Part shown: piece after piece, positions 1 through 6,138 of the stretch
How positions within the stretch are numbered: position 1 is the first letter of the stretch
Layout: each line of letters starts with the position of its first letter
DNA from: JANXDG01 sp964561135
Lineage (GTDB): Bacteria; Elusimicrobiota; Endomicrobiia; DTEH01
Assembly: GCA_964561135.1 (NCBI GenBank)
Contig: CAZLOB010000074.1
Coordinates: forward strand, 1 to 15,428
Length of the DNA: 15,428 bases
Direction of reading: 5' to 3'
Notes under the pieces: model-generated
Seen by the model: the letters and a program-made list of their open reading frames with translations, nothing else
Told to the model about the DNA's origin: nothing
The model's database searches: none
Position numbers and translations under genes: made by a program

Positions 1-480
1 CAAAGAACATATGAACCCAACCCTTGGTTTACCAAAAACATATTTAGCATATTTTTTATACAAATAAGTTAAAAAATTGTGCCATAAAAATAATAGCCAA
101 AAATTAACACCGGCAACTAACATCATAAATATTCTTGAATATTCATAACTACGGTAAAAGAAACTCGTTGCAAAAAGTAAAACTAGCAAAACAAAACTTG
201 TCTTTATACTAGTTACAAATTCGTCAAATAATCTTAATATTCTCTTTTTATAATTACCGCAAAAAACATAACTTAATATACAACTTATTAAAAAAAATGG
301 AATAAACTTGTGGTAATTTTCAATTGGTGGTATACCTTTTATTGGTGGGACAAAATGAATAAAAATTTTGTTATAAAATCTTATATGATAAGCAAAATAA
401 AACGAACATATTGACAAACAAACATCTACCACAAATTTTGTAATTATATATATTTCCCACAGAAGTTTTCTTGATCTCAT
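1..480 (-). CDS. Polyprenyl glycosylphosphotransferase, N-terminal part (cut by window edge)
   Basis: Reading the minus strand from an ATG at 480 gives 160 uninterrupted codons that run off the window at base 1, so the C-terminal part is missing. The visible part is a multi-helix membrane domain. It has a hydrophobic helix (residues 13-32) ending in AYHIRF, then further hydrophobic segments near 60-75, 92-105 and 118-140. An FYRSYEYSR motif (residues 107-115) precedes the last helix, and a basic stretch leads into PRVGFI (residues 153-158). This order matches the N-terminal membrane domain and start of the nucleotide-binding-like linker of WbaP/EpsE-type enzymes, which transfer a sugar-phosphate to undecaprenyl phosphate to start exopolysaccharide or O-antigen synthesis. 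The catalytic domain is not in view, so the sugar cannot be judged. No strong ribosome binding site precedes the ATG. Family assignment rests on topology and motif pattern, so it is likely but not certain. Confidence 0.6.
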   Translation of the reverse strand, partial: MRSRKLLWEIYIITKFVVDVCLSICSFYFAYHIRFYNKIFIHFVPPIKGIPPIENYHKFIPFFLISCILSYVFCGNYKKRILRLFDEFVTSIKTSFVLLVLLFATSFFYRSYEYSRIFMMLVAGVNFWLLFLWHNFLTYLYKKYAKYVFGKPRVGFICSL

Positions 481-569
481 TTCTTACAGATTTTTACTTT
501 TTTTTCTTTTTAAGAAACACATTTTTTGTTGTTAAATGATATAAGAAAAGTTATTTGTATAAAATGATT

Positions 570-779
570 TTAAAGAATAACATTGTTAACAAATAAGTTT
601 AAAATTCTGCATTTTTGTTGTGTGATCCAATAATAAAACTCTTTAGAAGCACAAAAAGAACTGTATACTATATATCCACTATACCAATCAAGCAATAAAA
701 ATGGTTCATTCAATCTATTTTTAATAAACAAATATACTCTACTTAGACTTGTATTTAAAAAATCATTGTTTTTAGATAT
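570..779 (-). other. Unassigned 69-codon open frame without ATG, possible gene remnant
   Basis: The gap between the partial glycosyltransferase and yraN (481-771) has no clear gene. One minus-strand frame stays open for 69 codons, beginning right after a stop inside the end of yraN and ending with TAA at 570-572. It contains no ATG; a TTG lies about 20 codons in. The peptide has a protein-like mix of hydrophobic and aromatic residues (for example NEPFLLLDWYSGYIVYSSF), but I recognise no family. In DNA this AT-rich an open run of this length is somewhat unusual, so a truncated remnant is possible. No terminator hairpin with a T-run is evident after yraN. Confidence 0.2.
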
Positions 780-1131
780 TTACTTGAAAAGCATTTTTTA
801 TATGTTCAATTTCATCGTCTGTGATAGAAATTATATCAAACCGAAAGTTTAGATTTTTAAGATTATGTTGTTTTATATAACCCATTGCTGATTTTATAAG
901 TCGATTTTGTTTATAGAAATTAACAGTTTCTTTCGGCAGTCCAAAAAACAAATTTTTTCTATATCTTACTTCGACAAAAACAACACAATTGTCATTTTTA
1001 TCTTTTGCAATAATATCTATTTCGCCAAACTTTGTCCTATAATTTTGACATAATATTTTATATCCACAAGATTTTAAATGTTTAACAGCTAAAGTTTCGT
1101 AATATTGTCCTATTTCTTTTTTAGTGTTCAC
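772..1131 (-). CDS. yraN: YraN family (UPF0102) endonuclease-like protein
   Basis: This 119-residue protein has the full YraN/UPF0102 length and motif order. The family has a restriction-endonuclease-like (PD-(D/E)XK) fold of unsettled cellular role, usually discussed with DNA processing. The motif GEIDIIA (residues 36-42, acidic D39) is followed by VFVEVRYR (51-58, E54). The usual lysine of the EVK motif is arginine here (R56), a conservative change at a catalytic-type position. A C-terminal RFDIISI strand also fits the family. The start is GTG at 1129-1131, inside the end of rnhB, giving an 11-bp overlap. No Shine-Dalgarno is visible, so translation is probably coupled to rnhB. It is the last gene of the rpsP operon, a common position for yraN. 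Confidence 0.9.
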   Translation of the reverse strand: MNTKKEIGQYYETLAVKHLKSCGYKILCQNYRTKFGEIDIIAKDKNDNCVVFVEVRYRKNLFFGLPKETVNFYKQNRLIKSAMGYIKQHNLKNLNFRFDIISITDDEIEHIKNAFQVNI

Positions 1132-1738
1132 TTTTTATAAATTTATATGCGTAGTATCTATGTAATTCACAGAGTCCTATTTTTGAAACTATATATATGT
1201 GTTTTTTTGTCGGGTATCCTTTATTATTAACGAGGTCATATTCGGGAATAACAAAATGGTAAAATTCCATTATTTTATCTCTGATAACTTTAGCTATGAT
1301 TGATGCTGCAGCAACAACAGCAGATTTTTTATCCGCTTTCACTAAACTAAATTGTTTCACATTGTCGATATACGGATTATGAAAACCGTCAATTATTACT
1401 AATTCTGGTTTTATAGAAAGTTTGTCAATAGCATATTTCATTGCTAAAAGGTTCGCTTTACTAAGACCTAATTTATTAATTTCTTTTACTGAAACAATGT
1501 GGTAAGAAACAGATTTTGCAAAAAACAAAATTTGTTTAAAAAAATAAATACGTTTATTTGGGGATAAGCTTTTGGACTCTTGAAGAGAAGGTATATAAAC
1601 ATTTTTATCAAACACAACTGCTGCAGCAACAAGCGGGCCACAAATACAACCCCTACCTGCTTCATCCACCCCTGCTATAATATTAACTTTAAACTTTTTT
1701 CTAATTTTTTGGTCAAACTGAAAAACATCGTGAATCAA
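1121..1738 (-). CDS. rnhB: Ribonuclease HII
   Basis: RNase HII cleaves the RNA strand of RNA/DNA hybrids and nicks DNA at embedded ribonucleotides. At 205 residues it is a normal length. The hallmark GVDEAGRG is at residues 23-30 (D25, E26). The other acidic residues are D117 in VIIDGF and D136 in the VKAD motif, followed by the conserved AAASIIAKVIRD helix (143-154). All four catalytic acids are therefore present. The usual DSK motif before the KR helix reads ESK (54-56). The start appears to be TTG at 1736-1738: no ATG is in frame upstream, and a purine-rich GGGGGCGAAG lies just before it. It follows rplS after 29 bp and overlaps yraN by 11 bp. Confidence 0.95.
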   Translation of the reverse strand: MIHDVFQFDQKIRKKFKVNIIAGVDEAGRGCICGPLVAAAVVFDKNVYIPSLQESKSLSPNKRIYFFKQILFFAKSVSYHIVSVKEINKLGLSKANLLAMKYAIDKLSIKPELVIIDGFHNPYIDNVKQFSLVKADKKSAVVAAASIIAKVIRDKIMEFYHFVIPEYDLVNNKGYPTKKHIYIVSKIGLCELHRYYAYKFIKSEH

Positions 1739-1767
1739 TAAACTTCGCCCCCATAATCTTAACTTTT

Positions 1768-2106
1768 TTACACTTTTGCTTCTTTGCCAACTTTTTCTCT
1801 TAAGTAATACAACTTTGCTCTCCTAACCTTTCCTTTTTTTACCACAACTATTGACTCAATGATCGGCGAGTATAAAGGAAAAATTCGTTCAACTCCAATA
1901 CCATGAGATATTTTTCTTACAGTAAAAGTAGCATTAACTCCGCGGCCATGTCTCGCTATAACTATACCTTCAAAAGTTTGTTTCTTCTCAACCTGACCCT
2001 CTTTAAATTTAAATGTCACTCTTACTGTATCACCGACAGAAAATTCAGGTATATTTTTAATTTTATCTTTATCAAGTGGAAGCATATCTAAATCTATATT
2101 TTTCAT
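1768..2106 (-). CDS. rplS: 50S ribosomal protein L19
   Basis: L19 binds at the interface of the 30S and 50S subunits. The 112 residues match the family over their whole length: an N-terminal helix, then the SH3-like barrel with GDTVRV (25-30), TFEGIVIARHGRG (43-55), FTVRKISHGIGVERIFP (61-77) and the basic tail GKVRRAKLYYLREK (92-105). The ATG at 2104-2106 overlaps the trmD stop by 4 bp (ATGA). A good Shine-Dalgarno, AAGGAG at 2113-2118, lies inside the last codons of trmD, so it can be initiated independently as well as by coupling. This fits the known need for far more L19 than TrmD. Confidence 0.97.
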   Translation of the reverse strand: MKNIDLDMLPLDKDKIKNIPEFSVGDTVRVTFKFKEGQVEKKQTFEGIVIARHGRGVNATFTVRKISHGIGVERIFPLYSPIIESIVVVKKGKVRRAKLYYLREKVGKEAKV

Positions 2107-2849
2107 TTTCTACTCCTTTCTTCTTTAATTACTTCTTGCAAAAGTTTTTTTTCTACTTCAGTAAGTTTTATTTGGTTTAGAATTTCTGGCCGTTTTTTAT
2201 ATGTATTCCTTATTGCTTCTTTTAATCTAAAAAGTTCAATTTTTTTATGGTCGCCAGAAAGTAAAACTTCAGGTACTTTCATATTCATATAAGACCTTGG
2301 TCTTGTATATTGTGGGTAATCCAAAAATTTTCCTATAAAACTTTCTTTTTGTAATGATTCTTTTTCTTTTACTACACCTTTGACATATCTACAAACTGCA
2401 TCTATTAACACAATTGCTGCAGGTTCACCACCAGTCAAAATATAATTCCCAATTGATACTTCTTCATCAACAAACCTCATTACACGTTCATCCACACCTT
2501 CATATCTACCACATAGTATTATCAACCACTTTTTTTTGTATAATTCATAAACTTTTTTTTGGTCAAGTATTTTACCCTGTGGCGATAAATAAATTACATA
2601 TGGAGACAAATTTTTTGCTGTTCTTTTTATTTTTCTTATAGCTCTGATTATTGGCTCAGGTTTTAACACCATACCGGCACCACCACCATAAGGTCTATCA
2701 TCAACAGTTTTATGTTTATCATATGCAAAATCTCTTAGGTTCCACAAATTTATCTTTATTTTTTTTTGTTTAATTACACGAGAAATAACACCAAAATCAG
2801 TCACACAACTGAACATCTGTGGGAACAAAGTTATTACATCTATCCTCAT
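2103..2849 (-). CDS. trmD: tRNA (guanine-N1)-methyltransferase
   Basis: TrmD uses S-adenosylmethionine to make m1G37 next to the anticodon, which prevents +1 frameshifting. The 248-residue length is typical of this trefoil-knot (SPOUT) enzyme. Visible motifs are PYGGGAGM (53-60), YLSPQG (87-92), the knot loops GRYEGVDERV (114-123) and SIGNYILTGGE (132-142), and LDYPQYTRP (177-184+). R154 and D178 sit where the catalytic arginine and aspartate of the E. coli enzyme fall. VPEVLLSGDH (192-201) begins the C-terminal tRNA-binding domain. The ATG overlaps the rimM stop by 4 bp and no Shine-Dalgarno is seen, so translation is probably coupled to rimM. Confidence 0.97.
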   Translation of the reverse strand: MRIDVITLFPQMFSCVTDFGVISRVIKQKKIKINLWNLRDFAYDKHKTVDDRPYGGGAGMVLKPEPIIRAIRKIKRTAKNLSPYVIYLSPQGKILDQKKVYELYKKKWLIILCGRYEGVDERVMRFVDEEVSIGNYILTGGEPAAIVLIDAVCRYVKGVVKEKESLQKESFIGKFLDYPQYTRPRSYMNMKVPEVLLSGDHKKIELFRLKEAIRNTYKKRPEILNQIKLTEVEKKLLQEVIKEERSRK

Positions 2850-3370
2850 AAATTATCAGTGATACCATCTATTTTGTTAACAATTATTTGTTTTTGTTGC
2901 ACATCAACTTTATGTATAACTTCTTTAATAAACGGTATGAAAATCTCTTCTTCGCTTGTCTTCACTAACAATATCTTATAATAAGGTTTCACATATAACA
3001 GATTTATCACTTTTCCAATTAATTTATTTTCATCTTTTAATATAACATCTGCATCAATAATGTCAGATTTTAAATATACATTTTCAGGTAACTTGTTGCA
3101 TTCTTTTATCAAATGACAACTTTTAAATTTTTTAGCTTCATCAATAAAGTTAATCTCTGCAAGTTTTAAAATATAAAACTTTTGTTCGTTAACAGTTTTA
3201 TAATACACCATTTTTTCAACTTTGAACGGTCCTGAAACAGACTCGTCTACAATATTTTCAAAGAACACAAGTTCGCCAGTTTTACACAACAGTTTATGTG
3301 TAAAATAATATATTATTAATTCCCCTTTTAATCCTTTAGTTCTTACTACTTTACCAACACAAATTTTCAC
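2846..3370 (-). CDS. rimM: Ribosome maturation factor RimM
   Basis: RimM assists late assembly of the 30S head around S19. The 174-residue protein has the two expected domains. The N-terminal RimM barrel starts with ICVGKVVRTKGLKGELIIY (3-21), where VGKV and GLKGE are the family signature. The C-terminal PRC barrel (about 103-172) contains LIGKVINL and EEEIFIPFI. Family identity per residue is modest, as is usual for RimM. The start is GTG at 3368-3370; an overlapping ATG one base upstream is out of frame and reaches a stop at once. A 130-bp gap separates it from khpA, the only loose junction inside this operon. Downstream it overlaps trmD by 4 bp. Confidence 0.93.
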   Translation of the reverse strand: MKICVGKVVRTKGLKGELIIYYFTHKLLCKTGELVFFENIVDESVSGPFKVEKMVYYKTVNEQKFYILKLAEINFIDEAKKFKSCHLIKECNKLPENVYLKSDIIDADVILKDENKLIGKVINLLYVKPYYKILLVKTSEEEIFIPFIKEVIHKVDVQQKQIIVNKIDGITDNL

Positions 3371-3500
3371 ATAAAGATTTAAGTATGAATTACATGTTGA
3401 ATAGAAACAAAGTTTAATTCAGTAGTTTAGACAGAAATTTAGGTTTTAAAGTTGGGTGTTAAAAATTGAAAAAATTAAATTTTAAAAATATTATAAAAAA

Positions 3501-3734
3501 TTATTTTTCAATAACTTCTATTACGATACGTTTATTATATTTTGCTGATGCACAACCTACGATTGTACGTATTGCACGGATAATACGACCTTGTTTACCT
3601 ATAACTTTTCCGCGGTCAGTATCAGCTACTCTTACTTCAAATATTGTAGTTTGTTCGCCAGCTATTTCTTTTATATCAACTTTGTCAGGATAGTCAACCA
3701 ACGCTTTCACAATAGTTTGTAACAACTCTTTCAT
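3501..3734 (-). CDS. khpA: KhpA-type KH-domain RNA-binding protein
   Basis: This is a 77-residue, single type-II KH domain protein (YlqC/KhpA family), usually encoded next to rpsP. KhpA pairs with KhpB/Jag in several bacteria and binds RNA. Here the GXXG loop is GKQG at residues 46-49 inside RGKVIGKQGRIIRAIRTIV. The preceding strand IFEVRVADTDRG and the C-terminal IVIEVIE also match the family. The ATG at 3732-3734 follows the rpsP stop by one base. It has the strongest Shine-Dalgarno of the operon (AAGGAGGAGG), embedded in the last sense codons of rpsP. Confidence 0.93.
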   Translation of the reverse strand: MKELLQTIVKALVDYPDKVDIKEIAGEQTTIFEVRVADTDRGKVIGKQGRIIRAIRTIVGCASAKYNKRIVIEVIEK

Positions 3735-3735
3735 C

Positions 3736-4065
3736 TTATTTTACCTCCTCCTTATTATTAGTATGAGATGGATTAGTATTAGACAAAGATGATGGAGATA
3801 TAGCTGAAATAATTTCTTTTTCAACATTTTTATTTTTCAACAACCTTTTATACAAACTTTTCATGGTATCAGATACCATTGCACCGTTTTTAATCCAAGA
3901 TTCATATTTTTCAAAATTAAGTTGACCAATTTTTTTTATAGGGTCGTATATACCCAAAATTTCTATTGGTTTACCTTTTGCAGCAGCAGATTTTTCAATT
4001 GCTACTATCCTAAACATAGGACGATTTTTTTTACCAACACGTTGTAATCTAATTATTACAGCCAT
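3736..4065 (-). CDS. rpsP: 30S ribosomal protein S16
   Basis: S16 is an early-binding 30S assembly protein. Residues 1-80 align with the family: MAVIIRLQRVGKKNRPMFRIV, then GKPIEILGIYDP (32-43), and GAMVSDTMKSLYKRLL (61-76). The total of 109 residues exceeds the usual 80-90 because of a Ser/Asn/Glu-rich tail (about 80-109), which is probably unstructured. The last codons of this tail carry the khpA ribosome binding site, which may help preserve it. GAAAGGAG at 4078-4085 serves as its own Shine-Dalgarno. It is the first gene of the operon, directly behind the 4110-4138 promoter; ffh, often found upstream of rpsP, is absent here. Confidence 0.97.
   Translation of the reverse strand: MAVIIRLQRVGKKNRPMFRIVAIEKSAAAKGKPIEILGIYDPIKKIGQLNFEKYESWIKNGAMVSDTMKSLYKRLLKNKNVEKEIISAISPSSLSNTNPSHTNNKEEVK
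3744..3753 (-). promoter_or_regulatory. Strong Shine-Dalgarno for khpA inside rpsP
   Basis: The minus strand reads AAGGAGGAGG here, 9 nt before the khpA ATG and within the rpsP codons for Lys-Glu-Glu-Val. It fixes the khpA start and shows that the coding of the S16 tail is shared with a translation signal. Confidence 0.8.
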
Positions 4066-4109
4066 AAAACAATCTTTCTCCTTTCTTTACACAAATTTAA
4101 AGAAAAAAT

Positions 4110-4138
4110 TTAATACAATATTAAAATTCTGTTGTCAA
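4110..4138 (-). promoter_or_regulatory. Sigma-70 type promoter of the rpsP operon
   Basis: On the minus strand a perfect TTGACA (4133-4138) is followed after exactly 17 bp by TATTAA (4110-4115). A start point about 7 bp on would give a leader of some 35-40 nt before the rpsP ATG, with the ribosome binding site inside it. This is the best promoter match in the window and sits where the seven-gene operon needs one. Assignment is by motif only. Confidence 0.7.
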
Positions 4139-4155
4139 TATGACAAAAAATTTGT

Positions 4156-4475
4156 TTATTCTATTTTTGCAAAAATGTACCTTCTTAACTCAGGTCTTAT
4201 TATCATTTTTCTTGCTAATGCAAAAATTAAAACATCTATCATTAAACGCTAATCCCAAAATATAATAAGTTCGCATAGTTCTACTCCAACAACAATAAGT
4301 ATGATACTATTTAAAGCAGAAAAATGTTTGTCTTTCTATCTCTATGAGAGCTTATGTTAACACACAAAAGTATCTTATAAATTGTTGATGTTATAAAAAC
4401 TCTAAAAACTATACTTTAAAATCTACACTCATTGTGTATAAATTTTTTGTTTATCCATTTTTTTGAGTCTTTCAT
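4156..4475 (-). pseudogene. Decayed PsiE-like membrane protein gene
   Basis: The 418-bp space between rpsP and the nitroreductase gene holds a broken reading frame. From an ATG at 4473-4475, 19 codons end in TAA (4416-4418), and the same frame then stays open to about 4320. After a one-base frame change the peptide continues as ALNSIILIVVGVELCELIIF, reaches TAG (4249-4251), then continues as MIDVLIFALARKMIIRPE to TAA at 4156-4158. The two hydrophobic blocks, with a GVEL-type motif followed by a V..FALARK-type motif, resemble the conserved core of the PsiE (phosphate-starvation-inducible E) membrane family. Two internal stops, a frame change and a missing last helix argue for decay. The block pattern was recognised by eye, so the family call is tentative; the broken state is clearer. 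The last piece could still be made as a 28-residue peptide. Confidence 0.45.
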
Positions 4476-4483
4476 CTATATAT

Positions 4484-5062
4484 CTATACCACAAATTTGT
4501 TGAAACAAACAATTTCTTTTAATTCTTTGCGAAGATCAGACTTTGCTTGTTGTCTTATAACATCTTTTTCTTTATATGAACTATCTGGGTATCCAAGACA
4601 AATAAGTAGAGGAACTTTATATCTTTTAGGTATATTTAAGACTTTTTTTACACCCTTTTCAGAAAACCAACCTATATAACAACTTCCAAGACCAAGTTCT
4701 GTCGCTTGTAAAACAATATGTTCACATGCTATACCAATGTCTATCAAATAAAATTTTGTATCTTGTATTAACGAACCTACTTTTGATAAAAAACTTTCAA
4801 CATCTGATAATACAACAATTATTACAGGGGCTGACGAAAGAACTTTTTTGCTAAATTTATATACTCCAGTTGTTGCTGAATTAACAAGTTGTTCTTTTAT
4901 ATTTATATCATTAACAACGACAAACTTCCATGGTTGTGCGTTACATGCTGACGGTGCTAACCTAGCTGCTTCAATACATTGCAAAATTTTTTCTTCTTCA
5001 ACAGGTAATGGTAAAAATTTTCTGCAACTATATCTTTGTTTTACTACATCTATAAAGTTCAT
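4484..5062 (-). CDS. Nitroreductase-family FMN flavoprotein
   Basis: The 192-residue protein is a full-length member of the nitroreductase superfamily, in which FMN-containing dimers reduce substrates using NAD(P)H. The FMN-phosphate motif RYSCR is at residues 10-14. APSACNAQPWKF (36-47) supplies the usual flavin-contacting Asn/Gln/Pro/Trp segment. DIGIACEHIVLQATELGLGSCYIGWF (108-133, in two overlapping motifs) is the second signature, and CLGYPD lies near the C-terminus. The substrate cannot be read from the sequence. I take the ATG at 5060-5062, which places the first motif at the family-typical distance. A TTG at 5099-5101 would add 13 residues; neither start has a clear Shine-Dalgarno. 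It follows the MetE-like gene by 44 bp and may be the last gene of the truB cluster. Confidence 0.88.
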   Translation of the reverse strand: MNFIDVVKQRYSCRKFLPLPVEEEKILQCIEAARLAPSACNAQPWKFVVVNDINIKEQLVNSATTGVYKFSKKVLSSAPVIIVVLSDVESFLSKVGSLIQDTKFYLIDIGIACEHIVLQATELGLGSCYIGWFSEKGVKKVLNIPKRYKVPLLICLGYPDSSYKEKDVIRQQAKSDLRKELKEIVCFNKFVV

Positions 5063-5106
5063 GATTTTAGAAACTAAGATAAATTGTTTTTTTAGAAACA
5101 ATAAAA

Positions 5107-6138
5107 TCAGAAAAAATTGTTAAAATCTTTACATAGCTGTAATACTTGATGGAAAACATTATAATTTGTATTTCCCAACCCACATTGGGGTGTTATAACA
5201 CAATTTTTAAGATATTCTTCTTTTATCCCTTTTGTAGTTAATCTTGAAATGTATTCGTTTAACTTTGAAACTAAACTTTCTTTTGTTTCATTAAAAACTT
5301 TTTCAGTATTTGGTATCAATCCCCATGCAATAAACTTATCTTTGTTCAAAAAATTTTTTATCTCGTTATGATACAAAACAAAGTTGTCAAAAAATTCGTA
5401 TGCGTCAAACGAAATTATATCTAAATTTTCTACCATAGTCAATATAGACCAATCAGTATTAGCACAACAATGTATCCCAACCTTAATTTTGTCATTAAAA
5501 ATTTTTTCTACACTGTCTTTTGTCTCATTTATTAGTTTTGATAAAGTTTGAACGACTTCTTCTTTTGATACTGCTGTAAAAGCAGAACCGTATGCTGCTA
5601 AATATGGTTCATCATAAAAAACTATAATGTTTATATTATTATCAACTTCTTTTATTATTTTTATTTGCCAGAGTGTTTTCATTACAAGATGATTTATTAT
5701 TACTTCTTGATATTGCTCATTATAAAATATAGCTTTTCCATTTTTTGTTTTTACTGTAAGACCAAAAGTTAACGGACCTGTTGTTTGTAGTTTGACTTTA
5801 TTAATTTTTTTTAACTTAGCATAAACAACAAACTTGTCAAACCCGTATGCAAATTCTGGCGAAATTTTAAAGTAATTAACATTTTTATCAATATAATTTT
5901 GGTAAAAGTTTTCAAGTTCTAACTCAAATTTTTCTTCGTCTAAAAAAATTTTTTCATGTTCTTCATCAACAATAATACCAGGAAAGTTTTCAGCATATTG
6001 TACACACATATGTTCTTTGAAACTTCTTTTTGGTATTTGTGGCCAACAAGGTATTGATGTGTACAAAAAAATTTCGTCAATTATTTTTTCTATATCAACA
6101 TCGTTTGGTACACTACCAATTAATGTGGTTTCTATCAT
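5107..6138 (-). CDS. MetE-like (cobalamin-independent methionine synthase C-terminal family) protein
   Basis: The 343-residue protein is a single UROD/MetE-like barrel rather than full MetE of about 750 residues. Numbered from the ATG at 6138, it opens with LIGSVP (6-11). CWPQIPKRSFKEHMCVQ follows (31-47), a pattern of the short methionine-synthase-II-like group. Candidate zinc ligands match the MetE scheme: H223 and C225 in GIHCCAN, and C319 in TPQCGLGNT. The barrel motif FYDEPYL (174-180) is also present. Full MetE needs its N-terminal half for folate, so a short form may take methyl groups from another donor, such as a methyl-corrinoid protein as reported for core-MetE enzymes; that is inference. 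GGGAG at 6144-6148 is 5 nt before this ATG, and the ATG overlaps the previous stop by 4 bp. This start is therefore preferred over a TTG four codons upstream. Confidence 0.75.
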   Translation of the reverse strand: MIETTLIGSVPNDVDIEKIIDEIFLYTSIPCWPQIPKRSFKEHMCVQYAENFPGIIVDEEHEKIFLDEEKFELELENFYQNYIDKNVNYFKISPEFAYGFDKFVVYAKLKKINKVKLQTTGPLTFGLTVKTKNGKAIFYNEQYQEVIINHLVMKTLWQIKIIKEVDNNINIIVFYDEPYLAAYGSAFTAVSKEEVVQTLSKLINETKDSVEKIFNDKIKVGIHCCANTDWSILTMVENLDIISFDAYEFFDNFVLYHNEIKNFLNKDKFIAWGLIPNTEKVFNETKESLVSKLNEYISRLTTKGIKEEYLKNCVITPQCGLGNTNYNVFHQVLQLCKDFNNFF

